From contig NZ_BOOU01000001.1 of NCBI RefSeq assembly GCF_016863395.1, positions 57,269-121,268 of the forward strand: a stretch of 64,000 nt of DNA, given 5' to 3'. The notes beneath the pieces were generated by a model. The model searched no databases, had not been told where the DNA came from, and worked only from the letters and a program-made list of their open reading frames with translations. Positions 1-9,273 of the stretch are shown in pieces. The stretch is from Sphaerisporangium rufum (lineage in GTDB: Bacteria; Actinomycetota; Actinomycetes; Streptosporangiales; Streptosporangiaceae). A program made the translations under genes and the position numbers. Position 1 is the first letter of the stretch. The number at the start of each line of letters is the position of its first letter.

Positions 1-18
1 CTCATCGAACTTGGTCAT
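1..18 (-). CDS. Start of an unidentified gene, cut by the window edge
   Basis: Only the first six codons are inside the window (Met-Thr-Lys-Phe-Asp-Glu). The start is supported by a Shine-Dalgarno-like GAGGG about 4 nt upstream of the ATG and by its place just downstream of cysM on the same strand. Too little is visible to name a product. Confidence 0.5.
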
Positions 19-77
19 CGTCCCTCATCGCTCGCCGGCGGCCCGGCCGCGCCGGCGGAGGACGCGGACCGAATATT

Positions 78-91
78 GTTCTACCACTGTA
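78..91 (-). promoter_or_regulatory. Possible -10 elements between cysM and the next gene
   Basis: The 111-nt gap between the cysM stop and the gene at the window edge contains a small AT-rich patch. Two overlapping TANNNT-like hexamers, TACAGT (91-86) and TAGAAC (83-78), read in the minus direction. No clear -35 is visible. They suggest the edge gene can be transcribed independently of cysM. This rests on sequence pattern only. Confidence 0.25.
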
Positions 92-129
92 CTCGCGCCG
101 GCGCGGCCAGGGTCACGATGAGAGCGAGA

Positions 130-1377
<1,248 letters not shown>

Positions 1378-1394
1378 TCACTGGTCGTCACAGA

Positions 1395-1410
1395 GCACCC
1401 CAGGGGGTGC
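1395..1410 (-). other. Hairpin between the Cys leader ORF and cysO
   Basis: The 16-nt GCACCCCCTGGGGTGC (minus strand) is a perfect inverted repeat of 6-7 bp. It lies between the stop of the short cysteine-containing ORF and the cysO ribosome-binding site. That position suits an attenuator or a ribosome-stalling-dependent structure controlling cysO-cysM. No T-tract follows, so a classical terminator is not obvious. Confidence 0.45.
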
Positions 1411-1442
1411 GAACACCGGCGGGAAGGCGGGGATTCCTGCGG

Positions 1443-1556
1443 TCAGGAACAGTCGTAGACGACGGCACAGCGAGTGTGCGCGAAGAAGTGGCTCTGCACC
1501 GGAGACGGGCGCCCGGGGCGCGACCCGCGCCCGTTCCCGGCATCGACCGTCAGCAT
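1443..1556 (-). CDS. Leaderless 37-aa cysteine-containing leader peptide
   Basis: A short ORF between mec and cysO. Its ATG lies exactly 6 nt downstream of a TAGAGT -10 element, so it would be translated from a leaderless transcript. The peptide starts MLTVDAGNGRGSRPGRPSP and ends HFFAHTRCAVVYDCS, placing cysteines at positions 30 and 36 just before the stop. A hairpin (1395-1410) lies between its stop and cysO. Leaderless cysteine-rich short ORFs are known to act as cysteine-responsive attenuators in mycobacteria; this one has two separated cysteines rather than a run. The coding assignment is inferred from promoter geometry and context. Confidence 0.6.
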   Translation of the reverse strand: MLTVDAGNGRGSRPGRPSPVQSHFFAHTRCAVVYDCS

Positions 1557-1562
1557 GCCCCC

Positions 1563-1568
1563 ACTCTA
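1563..1568 (-). promoter_or_regulatory. -10 element for the leader ORF and cysO-cysM
   Basis: TAGAGT on the minus strand, followed by the 6-nt spacer GGGGGC and then ATG. This places the transcription start at the A of the start codon. No convincing -35 is seen. It implies that cysO-cysM can be transcribed apart from the upstream clpS-mec genes. Confidence 0.5.
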
Positions 1569-1617
1569 CCGCCTCCGCGGCCGCGCCCCCAGGGCGGCCG
1601 GAGGCGGGACGCCCGGG

Positions 1618-2028
1618 TCATCCGCCGACGATGCGGACGTCCTCCTCGGTGATCACGCCGTCCACGATGCGGAACGAGCGGAACTGCACGTTGTCCGGGT
1701 CGGCGGTGGAGACCAGGACGTAATGCGCGCCCGGCTCGGAGGCGTAGGAGACGTCGGTGCGCGACGGATACGCCTCGGTGGCGGTGTGCGAGTGGTAGAC
1801 GACCACCGGCTCCTCGTCCCGGTCGTCCATCTCCCGCCACACCCGGAACTGCTCCATGGAGTCGAACCGGTAGAACGTCGGCGAGCGCTCGGCGTTCTCC
1901 ATCGGGATGAACCGCTCCGGGCGGTCGGACCCCGCCGGACCCGCGATCACTCCGCAGGCCTCGTCCGGATGGTCCGCCCACGCGTGGGCGATGATCTTGT
2001 CGACCAGTTCCCGTGAGATCGTCAGCAT
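1618..2028 (-). CDS. mec: Mec, JAMM metallopeptidase releasing cysteine from CysO
   Basis: A 136-residue zinc peptidase of the JAMM/Mov34 family. The full signature is present: Glu23 (DEACGV), His79 and His81 (HSH), Ser89 and Asp92, spaced as H-x-H-x7-S-x2-D. In Mycobacterium tuberculosis the orthologue hydrolyses the CysO-cysteine adduct made by CysM and so frees L-cysteine. Here it is in the same direction as cysO and cysM, separated from cysO by the leader ORF. Its start is 9 nt after the DUF2017 stop. It is also the likeliest enzyme to trim the extra residues after the CysO di-glycine. Confidence 0.9.
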   Translation of the reverse strand: MLTISRELVDKIIAHAWADHPDEACGVIAGPAGSDRPERFIPMENAERSPTFYRFDSMEQFRVWREMDDRDEEPVVVYHSHTATEAYPSRTDVSYASEPGAHYVLVSTADPDNVQFRSFRIVDGVITEEDVRIVGG

Positions 2029-2037
2029 GCCTGGAAG

Positions 2038-2565
2038 CTACCAAAGCGCCCGGACGAGGGTGTCCTGCAGGTAGGTCAGCCAGTCGTAGGTCACGTACGC
2101 CGGGTAGCGGGGGTCGTCCTCGGTCATGCCGGCCAGCTCCTCGTGGACCTCCTCGGTGACCTCCAGCCGGACGCCGAGGGCCAGTCGGACGTCGTTGAGC
2201 GCCCGCAGCCAGGCCTGCGCCTGCTCGGCGGTCAGCCGGACCCTGCCCTCCCCGGCCGTCTCCATCAGCGTCTCGGCATCCGACCGCTTGCCCTCGCGCA
2301 GCGTGGCCTCGGTGTAGCGCCGGAACTCGGCGGCGGCCTGGTCGTCGCCGGAGTATCCGGCGGGGAACAGCCGGGCCAGCACCGGGTCCGACGGCTGGGC
2401 GGCGCTGCCGATGCCGAGGGCCCGCTCCAGCGGGTCCTCACCGGTGGTGCCGGGCTCCACCAGGTCCAGCACCTGGGAGACCAGCGAGCGGAGGATCGAC
2501 GCCTCCCCGGCGTCCAGCACGATCGACACCCCGCCACCCCCCGACGCGCGGAACCCGCCGCTCAC
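2038..2565 (-). CDS. DUF2017 family protein
   Basis: A 175-residue acidic, mostly helical soluble protein matching the actinobacterial DUF2017 family (segment [18 protein letters not shown] near the N-terminus). The GTG at 2565 was chosen because it overlaps the clpS stop as GTGA, which implies translational coupling; a start further upstream would lie inside clpS. The family regularly sits between clpS and mec in actinobacteria. Its biochemical role is unknown to me. Confidence 0.8.
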   Translation of the reverse strand: MSGGFRASGGGGVSIVLDAGEASILRSLVSQVLDLVEPGTTGEDPLERALGIGSAAQPSDPVLARLFPAGYSGDDQAAAEFRRYTEATLREGKRSDAETLMETAGEGRVRLTAEQAQAWLRALNDVRLALGVRLEVTEEVHEELAGMTEDDPRYPAYVTYDWLTYLQDTLVRALW

Positions 2566-2852
2566 GCCGAGTCCCGCTGCACGGTGGCCCACAGGCCGTA
2601 CGAGTGCAGGATCTGCACGTCGCGCTCCATCTCTTCCCTGGTGCCGCTGGCCACCACCGCCTTGCCCTTGTGATGGACGTCGAGCATGAGCTTTTCGGCC
2701 TTCTCCCTGGCGTAACCGAACACCGTCTGCAGGACGTAGGTCACATACGACATCAGGTTGACCGGGTCGTTCCAGACGATGGCCAGCCAGGGCAGGTCGG
2801 GGCGAACGTCCGTCGACGGACGCTCGACCTCGGCCGGAGCGGTACTACCCAC
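2562..2852 (-). CDS. clpS: ClpS, N-end-rule adaptor for ClpAP/ClpCP
   Basis: A 96-residue adaptor. The core [20 protein letters not shown] followed by HKGKAVV is the characteristic ClpS substrate- and Clp-binding surface. ClpS delivers N-degron substrates to the Clp ATPase. The GTG at 2852 lies exactly 6 nt after CAGGAT, a -10 of the (T/C)ANNNT type, so the mRNA is probably leaderless. It is the first gene of the clpS-DUF2017-mec run and is divergent from pncB. Confidence 0.88.
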   Translation of the reverse strand: MGSTAPAEVERPSTDVRPDLPWLAIVWNDPVNLMSYVTYVLQTVFGYAREKAEKLMLDVHHKGKAVVASGTREEMERDVQILHSYGLWATVQRDSA

Positions 2853-2858
2853 GAGTCC

Positions 2859-2864
2859 ATCCTG
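2859..2864 (-). promoter_or_regulatory. -10 element of clpS (leaderless)
   Basis: CAGGAT, then the 6-nt spacer GGACTC, then the GTG of clpS. The same CAGGAT-6 nt-start arrangement precedes the thioredoxin-TPR gene at 15646, which supports this reading. Confidence 0.45.
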
Positions 2865-2878
2865 CCCTACCCCGGCCG

Positions 2879-2884
2879 TAGTCT
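2879..2884 (+). promoter_or_regulatory. -10 element of pncB
   Basis: TAGTCT ends 7 nt before the pncB GTG. This is close to leaderless geometry, and no Shine-Dalgarno sequence precedes the GTG. Confidence 0.4.
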
Positions 2885-2891
2885 TCGACGT

Positions 2892-4184
2892 GTGACGAAC
2901 CCGGCCAGTAGCGCGTTGCTCACCGACCAGTACGAGTTGACCATGCTCCAGGCGGCGCTCGCCGGCGGCACCGCGCACCGGCGGGCGGTGTTCGAGGTGT
3001 TCGCCCGGCACCTGCCCGGCGGGCGCCGGTACGGCGTGGTGGCCGGCACCGGCCGGTTCCTGGACGCCCTGGCGGAGTTCCGGTTCGGCGACGCCGAGCT
3101 GTCCTTCCTGCGCGACCGCGGTGTGGTGGACGAGCCGACGCTCGACTTCCTGGCCGGCTACCGGTTCACCGGCGACGTGCACGGCTACGCCGAGGGCGAG
3201 TGCTACTTCCCCGGCTCGCCGATCATGGTGGTGGACGGCACGTTCGCCGAGGCGGTCCTGCTGGAGACGCTGGTGCTGTCGATCCTCAACCACGACTCGG
3301 CGGTCGCCGCCGCGGCCTCCCGGATGACGCACGCCGCCGGCGGCCGGCCGATCATCGAGATGGGATCGCGGCGCACCCACGAGATGGCCGCGGTGGCCGC
3401 CGCCCGGGCCGCCCACCTGGCCGGCTTCGCCACCACCTCCAACCTGATGGCCGGCCGCGCCTACGGGGTGCCGACGGCGGGCACCAGCGCGCACGCCTTC
3501 ACCCTGCTGCACGACTCCGAGCACGACGCCTTCCAGGCCCAGCTCGACTCGTGCGGGCCCGGCACCACCCTGCTGGTCGACACCTACGACGTGGCCAAGG
3601 CGGTGCGCACCGCGGTGGAGCTGGCCGGGCCGGAGCTCGGCGCGGTGCGCATCGACTCCGGCGACCTGGCGGTGGCGGCGCACGACGTCCGCGAGCTGCT
3701 GGACGGGCTCGGCGCCTCCGGCACCCGCATCGTGGTCACCGGCGACCTGGACGAGTATTCGATCGCGGCGCTGGCCACCGCCCCGGTGGACGGGTACGGC
3801 GTCGGCACCTCGGTGGTCACCGGCTCGGGAGTGCCGACCGCGGCGATGGTCTACAAGCTGGTCGCCCGGGAGGACGCCGCCGGGGAGCTGCGGCCGGTGG
3901 CCAAGAAGTCGGTCGGCAAGCCGAGCCGGGGCGGGCGCAAGGTCGCCTTCCGCGCGCTGGCGGACGGCACCGCGGTGGCCGAGCTGGTCACCACCGCGAC
4001 CCTCGCCGCCACCCCGGAGAACGCCCGGCCGATGCTGCGCCCGCTGGTCCGGGCCGGCGAGATCATCGGCCGGGAGCCGCTGGCCGCGGCCCGCGAGCGG
4101 CACCGGGCCGCGCTGGCCGAGCTGCCCGCCGCGGCCCGCCAGCTGTCCCACGGCGACGCGGTGATCCCCACCGTGTTCTCCTGA
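2892..4184 (+). CDS. pncB: Nicotinate phosphoribosyltransferase
   Basis: A 430-residue enzyme converting nicotinate and PRPP to nicotinate mononucleotide in the Preiss-Handler NAD salvage route. The N-terminal [15 protein letters not shown] and the internal [17 protein letters not shown] and VRIDSGDLA motifs are typical. The GTG start was chosen because it lies 7 nt after TAGTCT and immediately before the conserved N-terminus. It is followed in the same direction by pncA, which supplies nicotinate. The 3' end of the gene, including its stop codon, is the first copy of a triplicated 20-bp sequence. Confidence 0.93.
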   Translation: MTNPASSALLTDQYELTMLQAALAGGTAHRRAVFEVFARHLPGGRRYGVVAGTGRFLDALAEFRFGDAELSFLRDRGVVDEPTLDFLAGYRFTGDVHGYAEGECYFPGSPIMVVDGTFAEAVLLETLVLSILNHDSAVAAAASRMTHAAGGRPIIEMGSRRTHEMAAVAAARAAHLAGFATTSNLMAGRAYGVPTAGTSAHAFTLLHDSEHDAFQAQLDSCGPGTTLLVDTYDVAKAVRTAVELAGPELGAVRIDSGDLAVAAHDVRELLDGLGASGTRIVVTGDLDEYSIAALATAPVDGYGVGTSVVTGSGVPTAAMVYKLVAREDAAGELRPVAKKSVGKPSRGGRKVAFRALADGTAVAELVTTATLAATPENARPMLRPLVRAGEIIGREPLAAARERHRAALAELPAAARQLSHGDAVIPTVFS

Positions 4185-4226
4185 GTCCCACCGTGTTCCC
4201 GTGAGACCCACCATGTTGTCCTGAGT
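4167..4226 (+). repeat. Three tandem 20-bp copies at the pncB 3' end
   Basis: Three head-to-tail imperfect copies of CCCACCGTGTTCTCCTGAGT at 4167-4186, 4187-4206 and 4207-4226. The first copy encodes the last residues and stop of PncB. The second and third are non-coding but keep the in-frame TGA. This looks like a local tandem duplication of the gene end. Confidence 0.85.
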
Positions 4227-4312
4227 TCCGCCGGGTCCGCCGGGCCCCTCGGATCCACCGACCGCCGAGCGCGCCGAAGTCCTCCGGGCCCGGCACGAGC
4301 GAGGAGCGACCG

Positions 4313-4882
4313 TTGACGACCTGCCTGATCATCGTGGACGTGCAGAACGACTTCTGTGAGGGCGGCAGCCTGGCGGTGGCCGGCGGCGCGGAGGTCGCCG
4401 CCGCCATCGGCCCGCGCACCGCGGGATACGACCACGTGGTGGCCACCCGCGACCACCACGTCGACCCCGGCGGCCACTTCGCCGACCGGCCCGACTACGT
4501 GACGAGCTGGCCCGCGCACTGCGTCGCCGGCACCCCGGGCGCCGAGCTCCATCCCGCGCTGGACGCCTCCGCCGTGGAGGAGGTGTTCGACAAGGGCGCC
4601 CACCAGGCCGCCTACAGCGGCTTCGAGGGTGCGAGCCGGGACGGCACCGCGCTGGCCGACTGGCTGCGGGCCCGCGGCGTGGACCGGGTCGACGTGGCCG
4701 GCATCGCCACCGACCACTGCGTGCGCGCCACCGCGCTGGACGCCGCCCGCGCGGGCCTGCGCACCCGGGTGCTCCTGAACCTCACCGCCGGGGTGGCCCC
4801 GGACAGCACCGCCGCCGCCCTCGGCGAGCTCGCCGCGGCCGGCGTCGCCCTGGAGGGCGCGCCCATCGTTCGCCCGGCCTGA
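4313..4882 (+). CDS. pncA: Nicotinamidase
   Basis: A 189-residue isochorismatase-fold amidohydrolase that converts nicotinamide to nicotinate. The catalytic triad is visible as Asp9 (VDVQNDF), Lys94 (FDKGAHQ) and Cys136 (ATDHCVRAT). The metal-binding region is DHHVDPGGH (47-55). The TTG start is supported by GAGGAGCGACC just upstream. Lying downstream of pncB, it completes nicotinamide to NaMN salvage. Enzymes of this family also activate pyrazinamide. Confidence 0.92.
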   Translation: MTTCLIIVDVQNDFCEGGSLAVAGGAEVAAAIGPRTAGYDHVVATRDHHVDPGGHFADRPDYVTSWPAHCVAGTPGAELHPALDASAVEEVFDKGAHQAAYSGFEGASRDGTALADWLRARGVDRVDVAGIATDHCVRATALDAARAGLRTRVLLNLTAGVAPDSTAAALGELAAAGVALEGAPIVRPA

Positions 4883-4993
4883 TCCGCGCCCGGCCGGCCG
4901 GCCCGGCGCGGCCTGCCCTATCGGCTCAGGCCCGCTCGGATCGGTCGGCTCGGATCGGTCGGCGCAGGGACCGGCCGGACGTCCGGCCCGCGG

Positions 4994-6748
4994 TCAGCGG
5001 GAGCGCTGGGTGGCCCACTTGCGGATGGTCTCGATGCGCCGCTGGATCTGCTCGGCGGTGGCCTGCGCGATGGGCGGGCCGCCGCAGGCGCGCCGCAGCT
5101 CGGCGTGGATGACGCCGTGCGGCTGGCCGGTGCGGTGGTTCCACGCGCCGACCAGGCCGTTCAGCTCCTTGCGCAGCGCGGCGATCTCCTCGTGCGGGGA
5201 CCGGGCGGGCGGCTGCTCCTCGGCCGGACGGCGGCGCCGCGCGGCCTGCTGATCGGCCTGGTGCTTGCGCAGCAGCACCGCCACCTGGTCGGGCTCCAGC
5301 AGGCCGGGCAGGCCGAGGAAGTCCTCCTCCTCCGGCGAGCCGGGCTCGGCGCCGGTGCCGAACTCGCCGCCGTCGAACAGCACCCGGTCGAAGGTGGCCG
5401 AGGCCTCCACCGTCTCGAACGGCAGCTCGTCGCCGACGACGTCCGGGCTGTCCTTGCGCTGCCGGGCCTCCTCGACCAGGAAGTCGTCGAGCCCCTCCTC
5501 GGGGAGCTTGCGGTCCAGCACGTGGTCGCGCTCGGCCTCCATCTCGCCGGCCAGCCCCATCAGGGTGGGCACCGACGGCAGGAACACCGACGCCGTCTCG
5601 CCGCGCCGCCGGGCCCGGACGAAGCGCCCCACGGCCTGGGCGAAGAACAGCGGGGTCGAGGTGCTGGTGGCGTAGACGCCGACCGCCAGCCGCGGGATGT
5701 CCACCCCCTCCGACACCATGCGCACCGCGACCAGCCAGCGCTCCTCGGACGCGCCGAACTGCTTGATCTTGCCGGAGGCGCCCGGGTCGTCCGACAGCAC
5801 GACGGTGGCGCCGGTGCCGGTGATCTCCCGGATGTGCCGGGCGTAGGCCCGGGCGGTCTCGTGGTCGCTGGCGATCACCATCGCGCCGGCGTCCGGCACG
5901 TGCCGGCGCACCTCGGTGAGCCGCTTGTCGGCCGCGCGCAGCACCTGCCGGATCCAGTCGCCCTTGGGGTCGAGCGCGGCACGCCACGCCTGGCCGAGCT
6001 GGTCCTTGGTCAGCGGGGTGCCCAGGGTGGCGGTGATCTCGTCGCCGGCCCGGGTGCGCCAGCGCATCTCGCCGGCGTACGCCAGGAAGATCACCGGGCG
6101 GACGACGCCGTCGGCCAGCGCCGGGGCGTAGCCGTAGGAGTAGTCCGACACGCTGCGCCGGACGCCGTCGCCGTCCTCGGCGTAGGTGACGAACGGGATG
6201 GGGTTGGTGTCGGACCGGAACGGCGTGCCGGTCAGCGCCAGCCGCCGGGTGGCCGGCTCGAACGCCTCGCGCACCCCGTCGCCCCAGGACTTGGCGTCGC
6301 CCGCGTGGTGGATCTCGTCGAAGATGACCAGCGTGCGGCGGTTCTCGGTGCGCGAGCGGTGCAACGCCGGGTGCATGGCCACCTGGGCGTAGGTGATCGC
6401 GACACCGGCGTAGTCGCGCGAGGTGGCGCCCTGGCTGTTCTTGAACTCCGGGTCGACCGCGATGCCCACCCGGCCGGCCGCGTCGGCCCACTGGCGCTTG
6501 AGGTGCTCGGTGGGGGTGACGATCGCCAGCCGCTGCACCACGCCGCGGGCCAGCAGCTCGCTGGCGATGCGCAGGGCGTAGGTGGTCTTGCCGGCGCCGG
6601 GGGTGGCCACCGTGAGGAAGTCGCGCGGCTCGCGCCGGAAGTAGAGGTCGAACGCCTCCTGCTGCCAGGCGCGCAGCTTCGGCGCGGTGCCCCACGCGGC
6701 GCGGTCGGGGTAGGACGGCGACAGGTGGTTGGCGGCGAACGAGCTCAC
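4994..6748 (-). CDS. DEAD/DEAH-box superfamily 2 helicase, ResIII type
   Basis: A 584-residue SF2 ATPase. Motifs in order: ATPGAGKT (Walker A), VIFDEIHHAG (DExH), ALTGTPFR, VASD-type region, VSEGVDIPRLAVG (motif V) and QAVGRFVRARRRG (motif VI). The C-terminal third is Arg/Glu-rich with a helical segment (EEIAALRKELNGLVGAWNH). It is a widely conserved actinomycete helicase with no methyltransferase or nuclease beside it. I place the start at the GTG of GTGAGCTCG because GAGGTGG lies about 5 nt upstream and the codon overlaps the stop of a short upstream ORF as GTGA. A GTG three codons earlier lies inside that ribosome-binding site. Confidence 0.85.
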   Translation of the reverse strand: MSSFAANHLSPSYPDRAAWGTAPKLRAWQQEAFDLYFRREPRDFLTVATPGAGKTTYALRIASELLARGVVQRLAIVTPTEHLKRQWADAAGRVGIAVDPEFKNSQGATSRDYAGVAITYAQVAMHPALHRSRTENRRTLVIFDEIHHAGDAKSWGDGVREAFEPATRRLALTGTPFRSDTNPIPFVTYAEDGDGVRRSVSDYSYGYAPALADGVVRPVIFLAYAGEMRWRTRAGDEITATLGTPLTKDQLGQAWRAALDPKGDWIRQVLRAADKRLTEVRRHVPDAGAMVIASDHETARAYARHIREITGTGATVVLSDDPGASGKIKQFGASEERWLVAVRMVSEGVDIPRLAVGVYATSTSTPLFFAQAVGRFVRARRRGETASVFLPSVPTLMGLAGEMEAERDHVLDRKLPEEGLDDFLVEEARQRKDSPDVVGDELPFETVEASATFDRVLFDGGEFGTGAEPGSPEEEDFLGLPGLLEPDQVAVLLRKHQADQQAARRRRPAEEQPPARSPHEEIAALRKELNGLVGAWNHRTGQPHGVIHAELRRACGGPPIAQATAEQIQRRIETIRKWATQRSR

Positions 6749-6846
6749 CGGGACCACCTCGCCGGGCGCCCGGCACCGCCCTGCGGGGCCCGCGGGGCGG
6801 GTGCCCCGCCGATGAACTCGTCGTCGCGCTCGTATGGCTGCCTCAC
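6745..6846 (-). CDS. Possible 33-aa ORF coupled to the helicase
   Basis: A GTG-initiated reading frame beginning VRQPYERDDEFIGGAPAP and ending in ARWSR, whose TGA overlaps the helicase GTG as GTGA. A TAGGGT hexamer lies 9 nt upstream of the GTG. The N-terminal half has sensible codon use, while the second half is Pro/Gly/Arg-rich. It may be a real translationally coupled leader or simply the untranslated region of the helicase mRNA. Confidence 0.35.
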   Translation of the reverse strand: MRQPYERDDEFIGGAPAPRAPQGGAGRPARWSR

Positions 6847-7051
6847 AGTGAAGCCACCCTAGCCAAGACCACCGACAGGATGCGCCGCCCTCGCCCGATC
6901 CGCCCGCCGCGCGCGGCGCGGGCCGGGCCGCCGCGCACGCGGGACGGCGCCTCGTTGCTCCGAACGACCCGGAGCGTGGGAGGCCGCCGCGCGCAGGACG
7001 GCGTCCGCGACCGGGCCGCCCCGGAAGGGCCGCCCCGGCGGGGCGGCCGCG

Positions 7052-7810
<759 letters not shown>

Positions 7811-7907
7811 GGCACCCCCTCCCGGTGCTTCGAGTATTCGCATCCCGGGCGGCCATCCGTCAACGGATCATTCGATTCCGGTTCCGGCCGGTCCGGGCGC
7901 ACGCGGC

Positions 7908-8849
7908 TCAGGAGGACGGGGCGCGGTAGGCGACCCACATGTCGCGCATCCGGGCGGCCTGACCGGCGGTGAACTCCGACATGCAGCGGTCGTGGGCGTA
8001 GTCCATGAAGTTGTGCACCGGGTCGTCGCCGGCCTCGGGGCAGCTGTCCCGGCGCTCGGGACAGCCGGTGGTGGGCAGCGCCTCGGGCGGGGTGTCGTCC
8101 ACCGAGTCGCCGGGCTCGGAGCAGCCGTTCTCGAAGGTGTGCAGCAGGCCGAGCCAGTGCCCGATCTCGTGCACCCCGGTGTACCCGCGGGAGAAGTCGC
8201 GCAGCGCTCCGCCGGGCAGGCTGCGCCAGTCGATCACCACGCCGTCCAGCTCGGGATGGTCGCGGTACCAGTGCGGGTAGGTGGAGTAGCCGAGCACCAG
8301 CCGGCCGAGCTGGGCGATGTAGAGGTTGAGCGTGCCGGCGCCGCCGGTGTGCAGGCGCTGCTTCATCGGCGCCTCGTTGCCGAGCGGCTCGTGGAACCAG
8401 GCCGCGTTGGCGGTGTGCGTGACCCCGCGCAGCACGAACCGGATGCCGGTGTCCACGCCGCCGAGCCGCCCGCCGTAGGCGGCGTTGAGCGCGTCGATCT
8501 GCGGGCGCAGGGCGCGGTCGGGGGCGCCGAGCGGCCCGTCGGTGATGACATGGACGTGCACCGGCACGGTGACCGGACCGGCCCGGCGGGCGGCGGGCGG
8601 CAGCTCGGCGAGCCGGCGGCGCATCCCGTCCAGCATGCGCGCGGCCTCGGCCGGCTCGGGCGCGTACGGCTCGGTGGCGCGCCCGTCGCGGTGCCCGACC
8701 CGGCCGGGCCGGCAGCCGGGCGGGCCGGCGGGCACGCTCGCCCCGGCGGGCGGGGCCCCCGGGGACGCCGGGCCGGCCAGGAACGCCGAAGAGGCCAGCG
8801 ACCAGGCCAGCGGGCCGGCCAGGGACACGGCAAGCGCCCGCCGCACCAT
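7908..8849 (-). CDS. Secreted zinc metalloprotease, M43 (pappalysin/cytophagalysin) type
   Basis: 313 residues with an N-terminal signal peptide (MVRRALAVSLAGPLAWSLASSAFLAG). The metzincin zinc motif HEIGHWLGLLH carries the three His ligands and the catalytic Glu. It is followed by FENGC, a cysteine-rich loop (GCPERRDSCPEAGDDPVHNFMDY) and the C-terminal CMSEFTAGQAARMRDMW, the usual M43 ending with its Met-turn. This is an extracellular enzyme, probably for nutrient proteolysis. No propeptide inhibitor gene or regulator lies beside it. Confidence 0.85.
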   Translation of the reverse strand: MVRRALAVSLAGPLAWSLASSAFLAGPASPGAPPAGASVPAGPPGCRPGRVGHRDGRATEPYAPEPAEAARMLDGMRRRLAELPPAARRAGPVTVPVHVHVITDGPLGAPDRALRPQIDALNAAYGGRLGGVDTGIRFVLRGVTHTANAAWFHEPLGNEAPMKQRLHTGGAGTLNLYIAQLGRLVLGYSTYPHWYRDHPELDGVVIDWRSLPGGALRDFSRGYTGVHEIGHWLGLLHTFENGCSEPGDSVDDTPPEALPTTGCPERRDSCPEAGDDPVHNFMDYAHDRCMSEFTAGQAARMRDMWVAYRAPSS

Positions 8850-8959
8850 GCACTCCCTCCGTCGAGTCGGATCGGAGTGCTGACGCTAACCTCATCGCCG
8901 CCGATCGGCCGGGAGCAACACTCGGCCGACCGGCGCGGCCGACCGGATGTCCGGCCGGC

Positions 8960-9211
8960 TCAGCCGTCGCCGCCGGACTCGCCCTTGGGCAGGCCCCCGT
9001 AGATCTCCTTGCATTCCGGGCACACCGGATACTTCTTGGGGTCGCGGCTCGGCACCCACACCTTGCCGCAGAGAGCCCTGATCGGCGTGCCGGTCACCAT
9101 GCTTTCGGTGATCTTGTTCTTGTCGGCGTAGTGGGAGAACCGCTCGTGGTCCCCGTCGCCGTGCGAAAGCTTCGGGCGGACTTCGCTCTCGGGAAGGATC
9201 TTCGTGCTCAC
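8960..9211 (-). CDS. DUF3039 family zinc-ribbon-like protein
   Basis: An 83-residue soluble protein of the actinobacterial DUF3039 family. The core is GDGDHERFSHYADKNKITES, followed by ALCGKVW and YPVCPECKEIY, whose Cys residues suggest a small metal site. The GTG at 9211 was chosen because TAGACT lies 8 nt upstream (near-leaderless geometry) and family members begin close to this point. Function unknown. Confidence 0.8.
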   Translation of the reverse strand: MSTKILPESEVRPKLSHGDGDHERFSHYADKNKITESMVTGTPIRALCGKVWVPSRDPKKYPVCPECKEIYGGLPKGESGGDG

Positions 9212-9273
9212 GGGATACGAGTCTACGTGCGCGCCGCCCCGGCCCGCCGCCCGGCCGGGCGGCGCCGCCGATC

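Noticed and set aside
71..81. A LexA-box-like GAATATTGTTC
   Set aside because: The spacing and arms do not fit the actinobacterial consensus (GAAC-N4-GTTC).
4994..6748. A restriction or phage-defence system around the helicase
   Set aside because: No methyltransferase, nuclease or other defence gene is adjacent; the helicase type is common in actinomycete core genomes.
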